Position numbers and translations under genes: made by a program
Part shown: in pieces, positions 19,993 through 22,844 of the stretch
How positions within the stretch are numbered: position 1 is the stretch's first letter
How the letters are laid out: every line of letters begins with the position of its first letter
DNA from: Candidatus Parcubacteria bacterium
Lineage (GTDB): Bacteria > Patescibacteriota > Patescibacteriia > Patescibacteriales > UBA12075
Assembly (NCBI GenBank): GCA_023139655.1
Contig: JAGLNE010000082.1
Location: 1 to 22,844 of the forward strand
Direction: 5' to 3'
Length of the DNA: 22,844 bases
Notes under the pieces: model-generated
Seen by the model: only the letters and a program-made list of their open reading frames with translations
What the model was told of the DNA's origin: nothing
Database searches by the model: none

Positions 19993-20083
19993 GAAACTAT
20001 AATTAATGTTATTTAAACAAAAATACTAAGATAAAACTTGTTCTTATCCTTATTTTTGTTTAAATAACATTAATTATAGTTTC
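19993..20083. repeat. Perfect 33-bp inverted repeat (91-nt hairpin)
   Basis: Arms 19993-20025 and 20051-20083 are exact reverse complements; the 25-nt spacer starts CTAAGATAAAAC. Arms are very AT-rich and read GAAACTATAATTAATG from the outside. There is no proper T-run after the stem on the minus strand, so it is longer and different from a normal glyS terminator. It could be a miniature inverted-repeat element, a strong RNA 3' end or a cruciform-forming site. No ORF lies inside. Confidence 0.75.
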
Positions 20084-20118
20084 GTTTACGCGATAAGCGC
20101 GTAATCATGAGTTAATTA

Positions 20119-21519
20119 TTATAACTTCTCAACTAGATAAGCATCTAAATCACCAATCTTAATCCGCTCCTGCTTCATTGTATCCCGGTCTCTGACTGTT
20201 ACATCCTGATTCTCTAAACTCTCAAAATCTACGGTTACGCAAAACGGCGTGCCAATCTCGTCCTGGCGGCGATAGCGCTTGCCAATATTGCCATTATCGT
20301 CAAACTCACAATTATATTGGCTGTTGAATTTTTGATAAAGTTCTCTAGCCTTAGCTACCAGCTCCGGCTTATTTTTAAGAAGCGGGAAAAAAGCAATTTT
20401 TATCGGGGCCAAACGGTTATCAAACTTCAAAACCGTCCTTATTTCACCATTTTCCAATTCCTCTTCCGTATATGCTTCATGTAAACATGCTAAAAACATC
20501 CGATTAAGGCCAACAGATGTTTCCAAAATATGCGGTACAAAACGCTTGTTGGTTTTCGGATCTAAATAGTCTAATTTTTTACCGCTGAATTTAGCATGCT
20601 GCGATAAATCCCAATCTCCTCTCTGGTGAATACCTTCCATTTCCTTAAATCCACCCAAGGCCGTATAATTATACTCAATATCAAAAGCTTCGGCCGCGTA
20701 ATGGGCCAATTTAACATGTTTATACCATCTTAAATTTTCTTTGCTAATTCCATATTCAAGATACCAATCCCACCTTACTTGTTTCCAATCGTCATATTTC
20801 TCTTGCATCATGCTTGGGTGCAAGAAATACTGCATCTCCATTTGTTCAAATTCACGGGTGCGAAAAATAAATTGTCTAGCGACAATTTCATTTCGAAAAG
20901 CTTTGCCGATTTGTGCGATACCAAACGGTAATTTAACCCGCATAGAATCCACAACATTTTTATAATTCAAATAAATACCACCGCAAGTCTCAGGACGCAA
21001 ATAAACAACATTATCTTCACTTAATTCATCAACCGGTGAACCAAGATTTGATTTAACCATCAAAGAAAAATTCTTAGCTCCCGTAAGATTTTTGCTCCCA
21101 CAATTGGTGCATTTTAATTCAGTTCCTTTTTTCTTTAATTCTTCCACTTGCGCGTTGATTTCGTCAGCAGTCATCTTATCGGCCTCGATATCAAATTCCT
21201 CAAGCATATGATCGGCTCTCATTCGATTTTTACAGTCCTTACAGTCTATTTGCGGATCATCAAACCCATCAACGTGGCCACTGGCTTTCCAGGTGGTCGG
21301 GTGCATAAAAATTCCCGAATCAAGACCAACTACGTCCAGCCGCATTTGTACAGTATGTTTCCACCAGGCTTTAGCTAAATTATTCTTAAGCTCAATCCCA
21401 ATTGGGCCGTAGTCATACACGGCCGCAAACCCGCCGTAAATCTCCGAAGAAGGATAAACAAATCCACGCCGCTTGCATAAAGATACTATTTTTTCAATTG
21501 TCAGTTTTTTTTCACTCAT
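20119..21519 (-). CDS. glyS: Glycyl-tRNA synthetase, homodimeric class II type
   Basis: 466 aa. Charges tRNA-Gly. Seen: CKRRGFVYPSSEIYGG, YDYGPIGIELKNNL, an insertion with a Cys-pair zinc site (DCKDCKNR and KCTNCGSKN), motif 2 region GKAFRNEIVARQFIFRTREFEQMEMQ, motif 3 region ETSVGLNRMFLACL, and the C-terminal anticodon-binding domain (PIKIAFFPLLKN to the end). This is the single-chain alpha2 enzyme, not the alpha2beta2 form. Expression is very likely under T-box control (21576-21750). ATG 21519 has only a weak GATGAAA site. Downstream is the 33-bp inverted repeat. Confidence 0.97.
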   Translation of the reverse strand: MSEKKLTIEKIVSLCKRRGFVYPSSEIYGGFAAVYDYGPIGIELKNNLAKAWWKHTVQMRLDVVGLDSGIFMHPTTWKASGHVDGFDDPQIDCKDCKNRMRADHMLEEFDIEADKMTADEINAQVEELKKKGTELKCTNCGSKNLTGAKNFSLMVKSNLGSPVDELSEDNVVYLRPETCGGIYLNYKNVVDSMRVKLPFGIAQIGKAFRNEIVARQFIFRTREFEQMEMQYFLHPSMMQEKYDDWKQVRWDWYLEYGISKENLRWYKHVKLAHYAAEAFDIEYNYTALGGFKEMEGIHQRGDWDLSQHAKFSGKKLDYLDPKTNKRFVPHILETSVGLNRMFLACLHEAYTEEELENGEIRTVLKFDNRLAPIKIAFFPLLKNKPELVAKARELYQKFNSQYNCEFDDNGNIGKRYRRQDEIGTPFCVTVDFESLENQDVTVRDRDTMKQERIKIGDLDAYLVEKL

Positions 21520-21532
21520 ATTTTTTTCATCT

Positions 21533-21556
21533 ATGTACGTACATATGTACGTACAT
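21533..21556. promoter_or_regulatory. 24-nt palindrome (two ATGTACGTACAT units) in the glyS leader
   Basis: Two tandem copies of the self-complementary 12-mer ATGTACGTACAT, together a 24-nt perfect palindrome, between the T-box terminator and the glyS start codon. It could be an operator or a structure near the ribosome site; there is no T-run. Confidence 0.55.
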
Positions 21557-21566
21557 AAAAATTTAT

Positions 21567-21626
21567 TAATAAAAAAATCTCGTTCTAGTATTATAATAAA
21601 TAATTATAATACTAGAACGAGATTTT
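21567..21626 (-). terminator. T-box-controlled terminator of glyS
   Basis: A 24-bp perfect stem (21574-21597 with 21603-21626), 5-nt loop, then seven T on the minus strand. Its 5' arm contains the CTCG and TCTAG segments that also form the antiterminator. Confidence 0.9.
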
Positions 21627-21750
21627 GTAAAAACTCGCGGTTCCATCTAGCTTACCCCGGCTGGCCGGGGCTACCGACTAACCAGAATCACCTTAATTAT
21701 ATCAGCCTTTACTCGGGTGCCAATCTCCCGCAAGCTGATAATATATTATT
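21576..21750 (-). promoter_or_regulatory. T-box leader sensing tRNA-Gly, compact Stem I
   Basis: The minus strand carries the T-box core TGGAACCGCG (21645..21636). It sits in a complete antiterminator: CTAGA (21650..21646) pairs with TCTAG (21616..21612) and CGAG (21637..21634) pairs with CTCG (21621..21618), using the same bases as the terminator. The bulge UGGA would pair with a UCCA tRNA end, fitting the U discriminator common in bacterial tRNA-Gly. Upstream are a GC hairpin CCCCGG/CCGGGG (21655-21670) and a short Stem I (21701-21740, TATCAGC/GCTGAT, inner CGGG/CCCG) whose loop includes GGC followed by A (21721..21719), a candidate Gly specifier. The core is solid; the specifier assignment is tentative. 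Confidence 0.85.
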
Positions 21751-21766
21751 CTATTGTACGATATAT

Positions 21767-21794
21767 ATTATAATGGATAAAAATAATTTGTCAA
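21767..21794 (-). promoter_or_regulatory. Promoter of glyS
   Basis: Minus strand perfect TTGACA (21794..21789), 16-nt spacer, perfect TATAAT (21772..21767). The predicted start near 21760 gives a leader of about 240 nt holding the T-box. Confidence 0.85.
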
Positions 21795-21805
21795 TATTTA
21801 TATTT

Positions 21806-21836
21806 AAAACGCCTTGAATAATCAAGGCGTTTTTAA
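21806..21836. terminator. Bidirectional terminator after the lipoprotein gene
   Basis: AAAACGCCTTGA (21806-21817) pairs with TCAAGGCGTTTT (21822-21833), with T-runs on both sides. It separates the lipoprotein gene from the glyS promoter. Confidence 0.8.
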
Positions 21837-21854
21837 AAATATATTTATTCTTTT

Positions 21855-22514
21855 TTATTCCTCTATCCCATATTGCTTTTGCAATTCTTCGGCCTGTTTT
21901 TTAAGAGCCTCCATATCAATCTCCCCACCAGCTTCCTGCTGCGCTTGCATTTGTCTGCCCACATCCGCGAAACCTTCCATCATCGCGGTTAAATCGGAAA
22001 ACTCAACATTACTGGGCACGATAAATGCCCCGTCTGACAAACGCTTTTCCTCGCACTTATAACCGACATCATCATCTTCCCAGCCCTTGATCATCTCTTC
22101 CCAGTCTTCTTGGCTGCTAGGGGTCTCTTCTACTTCACCAAATTCCCCGGCCAATTCTTGCATTCGCTTAGTATTAAATTTTGTCCCGCTCTTGCCAGCC
22201 CACATATATGTCCAATCACCAACCGTAAGCATTACGCCGTTCATGTTTGGCTCGACGCTGGGGTTATTCATATCAGTATAAGGAAACCCAACCATCCTCA
22301 TCATTTTATCTTTTACCTGAATAGTAATATCACCGCCTTCCGGTGAATCAATCTTGCACTCTATACCCTTACCACTCTTAACCCAGGCTGATAGGGAGCT
22401 ATAAACGGTTTTTTGCTCCTCCTGCTTTGGCGCAGCCACCGGTTTCTTTTTAAAACAACCGCTTAGACCAAACACCATGGCTACCATGACCAATGAAATA
22501 ATGACTTTTTTCAT
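21855..22514 (-). CDS. Putative lipoprotein (219 aa), unknown function
   Basis: Signal: MKK, a hydrophobic stretch and lipobox GLSGC with predicted lipidated Cys20, then a Lys/Pro/Ala/Gln linker. The mature part has a beta-rich domain (IECKIDSPEGGDITIQVKDKMMRMVGFPY, VMLTVGDWTYMWAGKSGTKF) and two further Cys (one in IECKID, one in YKCEEKR) that could form a disulfide. A charged helical tail (ADVGRQMQAQQEAGG, KKQAEELQKQYG) ends the protein. No enzyme motif is seen. It starts 47 bp after argS and may be cotranscribed with it; a bidirectional terminator follows. Confidence 0.8.
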   Translation of the reverse strand: MKKVIISLVMVAMVFGLSGCFKKKPVAAPKQEEQKTVYSSLSAWVKSGKGIECKIDSPEGGDITIQVKDKMMRMVGFPYTDMNNPSVEPNMNGVMLTVGDWTYMWAGKSGTKFNTKRMQELAGEFGEVEETPSSQEDWEEMIKGWEDDDVGYKCEEKRLSDGAFIVPSNVEFSDLTAMMEGFADVGRQMQAQQEAGGEIDMEALKKQAEELQKQYGIEE

Positions 22515-22561
22515 AAGTTTGTTTTATTTTATTAATTTATTAATCTTATTGATTCCTGATT

Positions 22562-22844
22562 TTACATCTCATCTAATGTCTTTATGCCAAGGAGATCAAG
22601 ACCGTTCTGGAGGACTGTCTTTATTGACTGAAGCAATGCCAATCTGGCCTCCTTTATATCCTCCTCAGCTTTCAAAACCGGCACACTGTGATAATAATCA
22701 TTAAAACCCTGCGCCAACTCAAACAAATACCGCGCGATCACACTTGGATCCATTTTCTCCCCTGCCCGCTTAACTACTTCTGGATATTTCGAAATCTGCA
22801 TCAATAATCTATGTTCCTGGTCTTCAGCTAAACAATTATAATCA
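22562..22844 (-). CDS. argS: Arginyl-tRNA synthetase, C-terminal end (5' part outside window)
   Basis: The frame is open to the window edge and ends at TAA 22564..22562. The visible 93 residues include LAEDQEHRLLMQISKYPEVV, ARYLFELAQGFNDYYHSVPVL, ARLALLQSIKTVLQNGLDLLGI and a final LDEM. This is the standard DALR anticodon-binding C-terminus of ArgS, including the nearly invariant end after GLDLLGI. The ATG at 22804 is internal, not the start. The catalytic domain is not visible, so its integrity cannot be judged. Confidence 0.9.
   Translation of the reverse strand, partial: DYNCLAEDQEHRLLMQISKYPEVVKRAGEKMDPSVIARYLFELAQGFNDYYHSVPVLKAEEDIKEARLALLQSIKTVLQNGLDLLGIKTLDEM

Noticed and set aside
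20119..21519. Heterotetrameric glyQ/glyS arrangement
   Set aside because: The single 466-aa chain has motifs 2 and 3 and a C-terminal anticodon domain, which is the homodimeric type.

Overview
The window looks like chromosomal DNA of a small-genome, AT-rich bacterium using the standard code (UGA is used as stop). It is most likely a member of Candidatus Patescibacteria (CPR). This is inferred from gene style: a long eukaryote/archaeal-type IleS, a compact UvrB and UvrC, an enlarged nucleoside diphosphate kinase, single-domain response regulators and many small lipoproteins. It was not tested by search. Almost every gene is on the minus strand; only uvrB is on the plus strand.

Layout from left to right. 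Positions 1-3566 hold ileS (minus, 3' end outside the window), which carries an in-frame histidine-phosphatase domain. Positions 3567-4005 are a divergent promoter region with a structured, terminator-bearing leader in front of uvrB (4006-5844, plus). Then follow a small lipoprotein and uvrC, both minus. Positions 8180-12678 hold plsC-like acyltransferase, acyl-ACP-reductase-like protein, sensor kinase, receiver protein and ferredoxin, all minus. Positions 12905-13951 hold a TudS-like desulfurase and a Nudix hydrolase. Positions 14093-16191 are an island of six very small genes with strong Shine-Dalgarno sites, separated by heavily structured leaders, promoters and terminators. Positions 16318-19786 hold ndk, a second receiver protein, a ComEC-type metallo-beta-lactamase and a glycerate kinase. 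Positions 20119-21519 hold glyS, preceded by a T-box leader. The right end has a lipoprotein and the 3' end of argS.

Three themes stand out. First, IleS contains an apparently intact RHG-type phosphatase domain between its two catalytic halves, in DNA that is clearly more AT-rich than its flanks. Second, regulation by RNA structure appears repeatedly: the glyS T-box has a complete antiterminator/terminator switch, uvrB has a long folded leader with a terminator and a 31-codon ORF, and several leaders in the small-gene island have an upstream segment complementary to the 5' arm of an intrinsic terminator. Third, short palindromes and tandem-repeat elements are scattered through the window and several sit in frame inside coding genes (ileS, uvrC, the ComEC-like gene). 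One perfect 34-nt palindrome occurs identically inside uvrC and in an intergenic region 13 kb away.

Functionally the window mixes translation (ileS, glyS, argS), excision repair (uvrB, uvrC), nucleotide and sugar-acid metabolism (ndk, Nudix, glycerate kinase), two-component signalling, and a possible lipid-modifying pair. The small-gene island has no recognisable function.
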